Below, one piece after another: positions 52,823 to 61,600 of a stretch of 64,000 nt of DNA. Source of the stretch: Nonlabens tegetincola. GTDB lineage: Bacteria > Bacteroidota > Bacteroidia > Flavobacteriales > Flavobacteriaceae. Both the position numbers and the translations under genes were made by a program. The stretch spans positions 558,001 through 622,000 of the forward strand of contig NZ_MQVV01000010.1 of the NCBI RefSeq assembly GCF_002954355.1, in the 5' to 3' direction. Each line of letters begins with the position of its first letter. Within the stretch, counting starts at the first letter, position 1. Below the pieces are notes generated by a model. The model did no database searches. It was not told the origin of the DNA and saw nothing but the letters and a program-made list of their open reading frames with translations.

Positions 52823-53639
52823 TTAGTCCGAGTGTGTCAATTTCCTTTAATTGAGGTAAAATTTTGTTTTTAACCACATATACGTAACCTAAATCAGTTA
52901 GGTCATTAAAAAGTTGTACATCGATTTTATACTTGGCTCCATTATCGATAAGCTCAGCTTTTGTAATAGTGCCTATTTCTATATTAGGTGGGAATAAAGT
53001 GGATTGCTTACCTGTGATAATGGTATCGCCTTTTTTAACTTGTGCAAGTCTGGGAACATCTTCTAAGCTTAGGTAATAGGGATCCTGTCCATCCCATTTT
53101 AAAGACCCTATAACATTACTTCCCTTGATTTGTGCATTAATTGAAAGATCAGAGCTCAAAACAGATATTACTCTAGAATAATTGGAATTGGACCTATCAA
53201 TTATACCGATGATACCTTTGTCTGTAATGACACCCATATCTGGTTCAATTCCATTTTTCTCACCTATGTCTAGAGTTAAATAATTATCCTTTTTGAGAAA
53301 ACTATTTTTAATAACTTTTGCAGGTATTACTTTATAAGTAGATTGTGCAATAACTGTAGTTGTATCTATTCTTAAAGTATCTGCTTTCAGACCGTCAAGT
53401 AACATTCTAAGTTTTGCATTTTCATTTGCAAGTTCTTGATTTACTTGTTTCAGATTAAAATAGTCTGCAACAGACTGTTTTGAACTTAAAGCTCCGCCAG
53501 TAAAGTTGCCGCTAGAATGAATAAATTGATACCTAGTATAGTCGTGTGACTGTACAGTTAAACTGATTGATATAACAAGTAAAAACAGGAACAGCAATAA
53601 ATTTCTGTACTTGATCAGAAAGTTAATAATTTGCTGCAT
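52815..53639 (-). CDS. mreC: Rod shape-determining protein MreC
   Basis: MreC is a periplasmic scaffold that activates PBP2/RodA. The 274-residue protein has one N-terminal membrane helix (about 10-30), a coiled coil (about 65-95) and two beta domains, with the family's Gly-Ile-Glu-Pro-Asp-Met-Gly-Val and Gly-Ile-Ile-Gly near residue 140 and Lys-Lys-Gly-Asp-Thr-Ile-Ile-Thr-Gly near 205. It lies 14 bp after mreB. Confidence 0.94.
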   Translation of the reverse strand: MQQIINFLIKYRNLLLFLFLLVISISLTVQSHDYTRYQFIHSSGNFTGGALSSKQSVADYFNLKQVNQELANENAKLRMLLDGLKADTLRIDTTTVIAQSTYKVIPAKVIKNSFLKKDNYLTLDIGEKNGIEPDMGVITDKGIIGIIDRSNSNYSRVISVLSSDLSINAQIKGSNVIGSLKWDGQDPYYLSLEDVPRLAQVKKGDTIITGKQSTLFPPNIEIGTITKAELIDNGAKYKIDVQLFNDLTDLGYVYVVKNKILPQLKEIDTLGLND

Positions 53640-53653
53640 AGGTTAAAATATGT

Positions 53654-54682
53654 CTATCCTGCTAGAACGGTTTTATATTTATCTAGATTTTTTAATGTAA
53701 GTCCTGTACCGCGTACTACTGCTCTTAGAGGATCTTCTGCAATATATACAGGAAGATCGGTTTTTTGAGATAGACGTTTATCCAGTCCTCTAAGCATCGA
53801 TCCACCACCAGCAAGATAAATACCAGTATTATAGATGTCGGCTGCTAGTTCTGGAGGAGTTTGAGATAAAGTTTCCATTACAGCATCTTCAACACGTAGG
53901 ATTGATTTATCAAGCGCTTTGGCAATTTCACGATAAGAGATCTTAACTTCTTTTGGTCTACCCTTAATTAAGTCACGACCTTGCACACTCATTTCCTCTG
54001 GTGGAACTTCTAAATCCTCGGTAGCTGCACCTATTTGAATTTTTATCTTTTCTGCAGTGCGTTCACCTACATAAAGATTATGCTGTGTGCGCATGTAATA
54101 AACGATATCGTTGGTGAAAACATCACCTGCGATTTTTACCGATCGATCACAAACTATTCCTCCTAGAGCAATAACCGCAATTTCAGTTGTTCCTCCACCT
54201 ATATCTACGATCATGTTTCCTTTAGGTTGCATGATGTCAACACCTATACCTATTGCTGCTGCCATTGGTTCGTGAATAAGGTAAACTTCCTTACCATTTA
54301 CACGCTCGGCACTGTCTTTAACCGCACGCATTTCAACTTCGGTTATCCCAGATGGAATACAAATCACCATTCGTAACGATGGGGTAAAAAGTCGTTTCTT
54401 AAGTGCAGGGATTTCTTTGATAAACATCGAAATCATTTTTTCAGAAGCATCAAAGTCTGCAATTACACCATCTTTAAGCGGCCTAATGGTTTTGATATTT
54501 TCATGAGTTTTACCTTGCATCATGGCTGCTTCCTTACCTACGGCAATTATTTTACCCGTAGTTCTATTTCTAGCAACAATAGATGGACTGTCCACAACAA
54601 CTTTACCATTGTGTACAATTAAAGTATTTGCCGTACCTAAATCAATGGCAATATCTTCAGAGAGAAAGTCAAAAAATCCCAT
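53654..54682 (-). CDS. mreB: Rod shape-determining protein MreB
   Basis: MreB is the bacterial actin that guides side-wall synthesis. The 342-residue protein has the phosphate-1 Asp-Leu-Gly-Thr-Ala-Asn-Thr, phosphate-2 Asp-Ile-Gly-Gly-Gly-Thr-Thr-Glu and the adenosine motif Gly-Gly-Gly-Ser-Met-Leu-Arg-Gly. It is the first gene of mreBCD-mrdA-rodA and has a promoter-like TAGATTTG box upstream. Confidence 0.97.
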   Translation of the reverse strand: MGFFDFLSEDIAIDLGTANTLIVHNGKVVVDSPSIVARNRTTGKIIAVGKEAAMMQGKTHENIKTIRPLKDGVIADFDASEKMISMFIKEIPALKKRLFTPSLRMVICIPSGITEVEMRAVKDSAERVNGKEVYLIHEPMAAAIGIGVDIMQPKGNMIVDIGGGTTEIAVIALGGIVCDRSVKIAGDVFTNDIVYYMRTQHNLYVGERTAEKIKIQIGAATEDLEVPPEEMSVQGRDLIKGRPKEVKISYREIAKALDKSILRVEDAVMETLSQTPPELAADIYNTGIYLAGGGSMLRGLDKRLSQKTDLPVYIAEDPLRAVVRGTGLTLKNLDKYKTVLAG

Positions 54683-54719
54683 ATAAACCTCAGAGGAATA
54701 AGTTAATAAGCGTCACCTA

Positions 54720-54727
54720 CAAATCTA
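54720..54727 (-). promoter_or_regulatory. Promoter -7 box of the mreB operon
   Basis: On the minus strand this reads TAGATTTG, an exact TAnnTTTG match 37 bp before the mreB ATG. Confidence 0.5.
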
Positions 54728-54736
54728 ATCAAATAA

Positions 54737-56284
54737 TTAGTGTTTAAAGTGTCTAGTACCTGTAAATACCATTGCAATACTATTTTCATTGCAATAATCG
54801 ATTGAAAGTTGGTCTTTTATGGATCCGCCTGGCTGTATAACAGCTTTAATTCCAGCATTATCTGCTATTTCTACACAATCAGGAAATGGGAAAAATGCAT
54901 CACTAGCCATAACAGCACCTTCAAGATCAAAATTAAAGCTACCGGCTTTATGAATAGCTTGATTAAGAGCGTCTACTCGTGATGTTTGACCAGTACCACT
55001 TGCACATAACTGCTTTCCTTTTGCAAGAACAATTGTGTTTGATTTTGTGTGTTTACAAATCTTTGAAGCAAATAATAAATCTTCAATTTGCTCTTCGCTT
55101 GGACTTATTGTAGTTGCAGTTTTTAGATCTGCTTTTTGATCTGTCTTAATATTTGGATCCTGTACTAGATAACCGTTTAATGAAGCTCGTACCTCAAGTG
55201 TGTTGTGATCACGCTTTCGCGAAAGCGCACCATCTACAAGCTCTAGTAATATTCTATTTTTCTTGCCTTTAAGTATCTCCATAGCGTCCTCATCAAAAGA
55301 TGGAGCTATAACTACCTCACAAAAAAGCTGGTGTATTTCTTCGGCTGTTGCTTTGTCAATATTCGTATTTGCGATTAAAATACCACCAAATGCGCTCACA
55401 GGATCTCCAGCAAGTGCATCAATATAAGCTTGATGGATAGTGTCGCGTTGTGCAACTCCACAAGCATTGTTATGCTTAAAAATCGCAAATGTAGGAGCAT
55501 CATGCTCAAATTCACTCATAAGACTTACAGCGGCATCAACGTCTAGTAAGTTGTTGTAGGATAGTTCTTTACCGTGGTGTTTAGTAAACATCTCGTTAAA
55601 GTTGCCGTAGAACCAACCTCTTTGATGCGGGTTTTCTCCATATCTCAATGGCATGACAGTAGGTTCACTTATCTTAAGTGCTTTATCTATTGAGTGGCCA
55701 GAAAAATAATTGTAAATAGCACTGTCGTAGTGTGAAGAGACATTGAAGCAATTTGTTGCAAAACGCTTGCGTTGTTCTAAGGTAGTAACCCCATTACCTT
55801 CTTCTAATACCTCTAATAGAGCTGTATAATCCTGTACGGTTCCTACGCATAAAGTGTCTTTATAATTTTTGGCACCTGCTCTAATTAAAGAAATTCCGCC
55901 TATATCAATTTTTTCTATAATATCTTGTTCACCTGCGCCACTTGCTACCGTTTTTTCAAAAGGGTATAAATCTACCACTACAATGTCGATTTGTGGTATG
56001 TCAAATTCTTTAATTTGAGCAACGTCGTTTTCATTGTCACGGCGATTTAAAATCCCTCCAAAAACTTTAGGGTGTAAAGTTTTTACACGACCTCCTAAAA
56101 TAGATGGGTATGAGGTAACATCTTCAACAGGAACTACAGGAATTCCAAGGTCTGTAATAAATTTTTCAGTACCACCGGTTGAATAAATAGTGATGCCTAA
56201 TTCATTCATTTTTTGAACAATAGGTTCTAGTCCTTCCTTGCTGAATACAGAAATTAATGCGCTTTTTGCAGTGATATTACTCAT
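54737..56284 (-). CDS. purH: Bifunctional AICAR transformylase / IMP cyclohydrolase
   Basis: PurH carries out the last two steps of IMP synthesis. The N-terminal cyclohydrolase (about 1-190) shows Ser-Thr-Gly-Gly-Thr and Gly-Gly-Arg-Val-Lys-Thr-Leu-His-Pro; the C-terminal transformylase shows Arg-Tyr-Gly-Glu-Asn-Pro-His-Gln, Lys-His-x-Asn-Ala-Cys-Gly and a Phe-Phe-Pro-Phe-Pro-Asp segment. The 515-residue length is normal. A GCTTTCGCGAAAGC copy lies in a variable loop near residue 355, read as Leu-Ser-Arg-Lys-Arg. Confidence 0.96.
   Translation of the reverse strand: MSNITAKSALISVFSKEGLEPIVQKMNELGITIYSTGGTEKFITDLGIPVVPVEDVTSYPSILGGRVKTLHPKVFGGILNRRDNENDVAQIKEFDIPQIDIVVVDLYPFEKTVASGAGEQDIIEKIDIGGISLIRAGAKNYKDTLCVGTVQDYTALLEVLEEGNGVTTLEQRKRFATNCFNVSSHYDSAIYNYFSGHSIDKALKISEPTVMPLRYGENPHQRGWFYGNFNEMFTKHHGKELSYNNLLDVDAAVSLMSEFEHDAPTFAIFKHNNACGVAQRDTIHQAYIDALAGDPVSAFGGILIANTNIDKATAEEIHQLFCEVVIAPSFDEDAMEILKGKKNRILLELVDGALSRKRDHNTLEVRASLNGYLVQDPNIKTDQKADLKTATTISPSEEQIEDLLFASKICKHTKSNTIVLAKGKQLCASGTGQTSRVDALNQAIHKAGSFNFDLEGAVMASDAFFPFPDCVEIADNAGIKAVIQPGGSIKDQLSIDYCNENSIAMVFTGTRHFKH
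55212..55227. repeat. GCTTTCGCGAAAGC palindrome (copy 14, inside purH)
   Basis: A 16-bp perfect copy read on the minus strand as Ala-Leu-Ser-Arg-Lys-Arg. Confidence 0.95.
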
Positions 56285-56312
56285 GTTGTGTTGGGGTTAT
56301 TTAAACAAGTTG

Positions 56313-56320
56313 CAAAAGTA
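56313..56320 (-). promoter_or_regulatory. Promoter -7 box of purH
   Basis: On the minus strand this reads TACTTTTG, an exact TAnnTTTG match 28 bp before the ATG. Confidence 0.55.
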
Positions 56321-56392
56321 ATTCAACTCATTCATTTTGAACTCCATTATAAATAAAATATTGCGATACTTTTAAATTTTATTTGGATAGAT

Positions 56393-57748
56393 TCAATCAA
56401 CCATTTGTTTTACTTTTTCTAGGTCTAATCCGCCGTAATTTCCACTACTCATTAGAAGTAAAACGGACTGATCTAGATTTTTTTCAAGAAGCCATGTGCT
56501 GAAGGTCACAGGCTCGGTCATGATGATTAAATCATCTCGGTCAAAAGCCTCGAAAATTTGCTCCTTTGTAATAGGTGCTAATTGCTTTATGGCAACAGCC
56601 TCTGGACTGAAGAATACTACTGCCTCATCAGCAGCATCAAGAGCTCCTGCGTATTCTTTTAGGAATTCTGGATTTAAGCTGGAGTAGGTGTGTAGTTCAA
56701 GACAAGCGATGAGCTTGCGCTCGATATACTGGTCATGTACAGCTTCAGTGGTGGCTTTAACTTTACTTGGAGAGTGAGCAAAATCTTTAAAAATCACTTT
56801 ACCATTAGATTCCGCGATTTTTTCTAAACGTTTAGAAGCTCCTTTAAAACTTGCTATTGCTTCATAAAAGTCATCTTCATCAATACCCATATGTTGACAA
56901 ACCCATTTTGCCCCAGCAAGGTTATTTAAGTTATGCTTACCAAATATCTCTATAGGCATAGCACCTTCAGGTGTTTCTAGATAGGTAATGCCGTCTATTA
57001 TTTGATGTTCTGGGATGTGGTACGAGTGCTTGCGTGTAGGTTTTGTTGCAGCCTCACTAATTCTCTTTACCTCATCATCCTCTTCATTATAAACAAGTAT
57101 ACTTCCATCTTTCATTAAATCAAGAAACATCTCAAATTGACTTACATAATTTTCATAAGTAGGGAAAACATTAATGTGATCCCAAGCAATACCTGACAAT
57201 AAAGCGATGTTAGGTTGGTATAAGTGAAATTTAGGACGTCGATCAATAGGACTTGATAAATACTCATCACCTTCAAGAATCATAAATTCATTATCATCCG
57301 TAAGGTGCACCATAGTATCAAATCCTTCTAATTGAGCTCCTACCATGTAATCTACTTCTTTGTCGTGATAATGCATCACATGAAGTACCATTGACGTAAT
57401 CGTCGTTTTACCATGAGAACCTGCAATTACAACTCGTGTTTTATTTTTTGATTGTTCATATAGATATTCTGGATAGCTATAAATGGTAAGACCTAATTCT
57501 TGAGCTCTTTTTAATTCAGGATTATCTTCTTTAGCATGCATGCCAACAATTACTGCATCTAGTTCGGTGGTAATTGCTTGTGAGTTCCAACCATATTCCT
57601 TTGGTAAAAGTCCATATTTTTCTAATCTGGATTTACTAGGTTCAAATATCACATCGTCGCTACCTGTAACTTGATAACCCTTATGATGTAATGCTAGTGC
57701 TAGGTTGTGCATGGCGCTACCGCCTATTGCTATAAAGTGTACTTTCAT
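56393..57748 (-). CDS. mpl: UDP-N-acetylmuramate:L-alanyl-gamma-D-glutamyl-meso-diaminopimelate ligase (Mpl-like)
   Basis: Mpl attaches the recycled tripeptide to UDP-MurNAc in peptidoglycan recycling. The 451-residue Mur ligase has an N-terminal nucleotide-fold motif Gly-Gly-Ser-Ala-Met-His-Asn, the ATP loop Gly-Ser-His-Gly-Lys-Thr-Thr, Glu-Gly-Asp-Glu-Tyr and a late Asp-Phe-Ala-His-Ser-Pro, all as in Mpl rather than MurC. It lies 3 bp after a TPR gene, so the two are co-transcribed. Confidence 0.92.
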   Translation of the reverse strand: MKVHFIAIGGSAMHNLALALHHKGYQVTGSDDVIFEPSKSRLEKYGLLPKEYGWNSQAITTELDAVIVGMHAKEDNPELKRAQELGLTIYSYPEYLYEQSKNKTRVVIAGSHGKTTITSMVLHVMHYHDKEVDYMVGAQLEGFDTMVHLTDDNEFMILEGDEYLSSPIDRRPKFHLYQPNIALLSGIAWDHINVFPTYENYVSQFEMFLDLMKDGSILVYNEEDDEVKRISEAATKPTRKHSYHIPEHQIIDGITYLETPEGAMPIEIFGKHNLNNLAGAKWVCQHMGIDEDDFYEAIASFKGASKRLEKIAESNGKVIFKDFAHSPSKVKATTEAVHDQYIERKLIACLELHTYSSLNPEFLKEYAGALDAADEAVVFFSPEAVAIKQLAPITKEQIFEAFDRDDLIIMTEPVTFSTWLLEKNLDQSVLLLMSSGNYGGLDLEKVKQMVD

Positions 57749-57751
57749 AAA

Positions 57752-58495
57752 TTAGTTGAGCTTTTGGTTCAATTGACTTAGGGCGGTTTGTAGTTGTGCC
57801 GATTTTGTTTTGTCTAGACCAGTCTTGTATATTTTTAATGCTTTCAATGGTAATTCTTGTTTCTCATACAATTGCCCTAGCAGCAAGTATGTAGTAGGAG
57901 AGCCTCCAACCTCAATGGCTTTCTTGTAAGATTCTTCTGCCTTTGAGTAATCTTCCTCATAGGTGTAAATAAAACCAAATGCTAAATGACCATCAACTGG
58001 TGATATTTTAAGTAATTCATCAGCATAAAACTTTGCTTTTTTAATACTACCACCTACTATACCTGGTAGTTCACAGTACATTTGAGATAAAGCATGCCTA
58101 GACTCAATATGCTTTTTATCTAAAATAGCAGCTTGATGCAAATGAAACTTTACATCGTCCAAATATTTAATCGCTTTAAATTTTGAAATTCCCTTGATGT
58201 AAAAAGCCATCGCTCCACCATATTTAAAATGGTAGTTAGCATTTTTAGGATCACGTTCAACCAGTATCTCAAAATAAGACATTGCTTTCTTATATTTTTT
58301 TTGATGTCCAGCGATGTCGCCCAAACGCTCGATAGCTATAAGTTGAGTACTGTCCTTATCATAGATGTTCTGGTACTTTACTAACGCTTCTTGGTAATTT
58401 TTGTTCTTATACAAGGCTTCGGCATCTAGTAAATCAGTTTGTGCCTGAATAGTATAAGCTACTAAGAAAAGAATTAATAATAATACTCGTTGCAT
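57752..58495 (-). CDS. Tetratricopeptide repeat protein, exported
   Basis: The 247-residue product has a signal peptide (about 1-18) and five or six TPR units over the rest (helical pairs with Ala/Gly/Tyr at the usual places), so it is likely a periplasmic or envelope adaptor. It precedes mpl by 3 bp, which hints at a link with cell-wall turnover. No enzymatic domain is seen. Confidence 0.85.
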   Translation of the reverse strand: MQRVLLLILFLVAYTIQAQTDLLDAEALYKNKNYQEALVKYQNIYDKDSTQLIAIERLGDIAGHQKKYKKAMSYFEILVERDPKNANYHFKYGGAMAFYIKGISKFKAIKYLDDVKFHLHQAAILDKKHIESRHALSQMYCELPGIVGGSIKKAKFYADELLKISPVDGHLAFGFIYTYEEDYSKAEESYKKAIEVGGSPTTYLLLGQLYEKQELPLKALKIYKTGLDKTKSAQLQTALSQLNQKLN

Positions 58496-58500
58496 AACAT

Positions 58501-58508
58501 CAAAAGTA
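58501..58508 (-). promoter_or_regulatory. Promoter -7 box of the TPR-mpl operon
   Basis: On the minus strand this reads TACTTTTG, an exact TAnnTTTG match 5 bp before the ATG. Confidence 0.55.
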
Positions 58509-58565
58509 TCAAAAAGCAGTCCAATAATCGGTTTTCACTCATTAAAAATAGGGTTTTACTCATTT

Positions 58566-58581
58566 CGCTTTCGCGAAAGCG
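58566..58581. repeat. GCTTTCGCGAAAGC palindrome (copy 15, intergenic)
   Basis: A 16-bp perfect copy in the short region between the divergent TPR and alpha-2-macroglobulin-like genes. Confidence 0.95.
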
Positions 58582-58613
58582 TACCTATCTCATATCTTTA
58601 ATAAAAAATTGAT

Positions 58614-61600
58614 ATGAAAAGCACGCCAGCCATTTTATTCGTCCTTATCCTATTAGGTCAAATTATCGTTGCTCAATCTCCATTTCAAAATCAATGGGAA
58701 GAAATTGAAAAATTAGAGCTTTCAAATAAAATCAATGAAGCCCATAAGATACTCAATGGTATTTATGAAAAAGCTCAGAAAGATCAGCTTAATGACGAGA
58801 TGATTAAGGTTACGGTATTTAAATCGAAATACACACTAATTAATCAAGAAGACGCGCAACGTAAAGTCCTCAAAATGTTAGACAGCTTAATAACTATCAA
58901 ACAGTTTCCTGAGCGTAACATATATCAATCCTACAAAGCTCAATTGCTATTTAATTATTATAATACCAATAGGTATCTTATCGATCGAAGAAATAAACAA
59001 AATGGAGCTATTGATGACTTTAAACAATGGACTAAGATTCAATTTGTAGATGAAATCAATGCTTTATTCACTAGCTCTTTAGAAGAGCCATTAGAACTGG
59101 CCAAGATAAAAACCGTTGAATATGATGCATTATTCTTTCAACGTGTAAACGGACGATTTTTACAACCTACCTTACTGGACGTTTTGTTTAGAGAAGCATT
59201 TCCTTTTTTTAATGATCCAATCAAAAAATCATATTATTCGCCTATAAAACCTACAGAAAAGGAGATGTTCTTGCCGACGCAAGAAATCAGTGCAAATGCT
59301 ACTTTGCTAAAAGTTTATCCAGTTTTAAAAATGTATAACTTATTGGAAAAGTTACATAGTCGACTGGGCAACGATCAGGCCTACCTTTACACGGTTATAG
59401 AAAGAATGAAATATGAACGTAGTTTAAGTAATGATGAATTTACCTTATTATATATAGATGCATTAGAAAAGCTCTATCGTGCAAATAAGGGAAATAAGGA
59501 AGCAAGTTTGGTTTTGAATCTGCTTGCAAGAGAGTATTATCAATTGAGCTTGGATTATTCTTTGCCAGACTTTAAATCCTACCGAAATAAAAGCATACAA
59601 CTGGCTCAACTTGCTATTGATGATTATAAAGATTCCTACGGTAGTCTGCTGGCTCAAGTAATTTTATCGAGCATTTTTGAAACTACTGCAAGGATTGATA
59701 TCGATAACTACGTAACACCGAATGATTCTATCTTAGGAAACCTTACATATCGTAATATTGATAATGCTACTTTATATGTGATTCCTGGTAAAAGTTACTA
59801 TTTGTATAAAAACGATAGTTTGGCTAGGGATACTTTTAATAAAGCACTAGCCAATAATGAATTAATTCATACAGAACATTTTCCTTTACACGATGTGGAA
59901 GATACTTACTCTCATGATTATCAATTTGTTGTACCTGGATTAAATGCTGGTCATTATAATGCAGTTCTTGAAGTTTGTGAAAATGACGTTTCAAAAATCA
60001 AATTTCTTTCATTCAATGTAAGCAATATCGCTGCAATAGAGCGAAAGACTCCAACCTATATTGAATTGAGTTTATACAATCGAAAAACTGGAGCTCCTTT
60101 AAGAAGTGCTCGTGTAAAAAGATTTAATAATTATACATACAATCCTATAGGCAATTTTAAAGTAGATCAAGATGGTAGAGTGAAATTACCTTTAAAAAAG
60201 AATGAAGACGCCAATGATTTTGATCTATTAATTATTAATGGTAAGGATACTCTAGAAACTGATTTATACGGATATCGTGAAGTAAAAACTAAATATAAAC
60301 ATGAGCGTATAGCTAAATCATTTCTCTATTTGGACCGTGGTATTTATCGACCTAATCAAGAAGTGTTTTTTAAAGGTATTGTTTTAGAAAACTATAAAAA
60401 GCAATCAAAAACGCTCGATAACTTTACTGTAAAACTCGAGGTAAAGGATGCTAACTATCAAGTGATTCATGAGGATACGTTGACTACTAATGATTATGGA
60501 AGTGTAAGTGGATCTTTTAAGTTACCTCAAGACGTTTTAACAGGTAGGTTTACATTGAGTTTAAATAAAATTAATGATAGAATAAGAAATGTTGACAGAT
60601 GGATTAATAATCAATATAGCTTTCAAGTAGAAGAATATAAATTACCTAAGTTTAAAACTAGTTTTGATCCAATAAAAGAATTGTATAAAATCAATGATAG
60701 TGTAAAAGTTGTGGGGAAAGCAATGGCTTTATTAGGAAGCCCGATTACTAATGCACAGGTTAAATATACAGTAAAACGAAAAGCGCAATACCATTGGTAT
60801 TACAGGTATAAAAACAAAGAAGAGAGTTTTCAAACGGGAACTGTTAAAACAAAAAAGGATGGTAGTTACGAGATTGTTTTTAAAGCTTTACCAGATGAAA
60901 ATTATAAGAAAGGGGAAAAGGTATCTTATACCTATGAAGTAAATGCTGCTGTCACCGATTTAAATGGTGAAACTAGAGAGGCAAATACTCAGGTTAAAGT
61001 AAGTACAGAACCCTTTTCTTTATCCATTTCTAAAAACGATTTAACCATAGACAATGATACAATAACTATAGCCGCAAGGAATGCTAATGGTCAATTTGCA
61101 TCTACAAAGGTGGTTTTAGAAATCCGAAAAAAGGAAAATGAGAACCGACCAATATTTCAAAAAAGAACAGAATCTAACTACTATTCTCATAGATCTTACA
61201 TTGTAAACGAGAAATCTGAAAATACAGAAGTCTTTCCTAAATTCTACGAATACAGTCGCGAAGATCATATAAATGCTTTTCCATACAGAGCAGCGTACAA
61301 TCGGGAATTCGTATCAAGTTCTAATCGATATGAAAGCCGTCCTGCAAATGATTGGAAGGACATGCCAATCGTTTATAAAAAAGAAGTGGTGATAGATAGT
61401 ATTACCTCAGTAAAAGTTCCAATTAATGAAGAATGGCAAAATGGGGCTTATTACTTCTTCGTAAAATCTATTGAGGAAGATGTTTCTAACAGACAAGAGG
61501 TTAACATTCATGCCGATAAAAGTCAACCATTGTTTCCAACAATTCTTGAGGTTGATGTCTCCCAAAATAACGACCTAACTAGTGTTACTGCAAAAACTAG

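Noticed and set aside
2376-58581. CRISPR array or tandem repeats from the repeated palindrome.
   Set aside because: Copies are kilobases apart, have no uniform spacers and occur inside genes.
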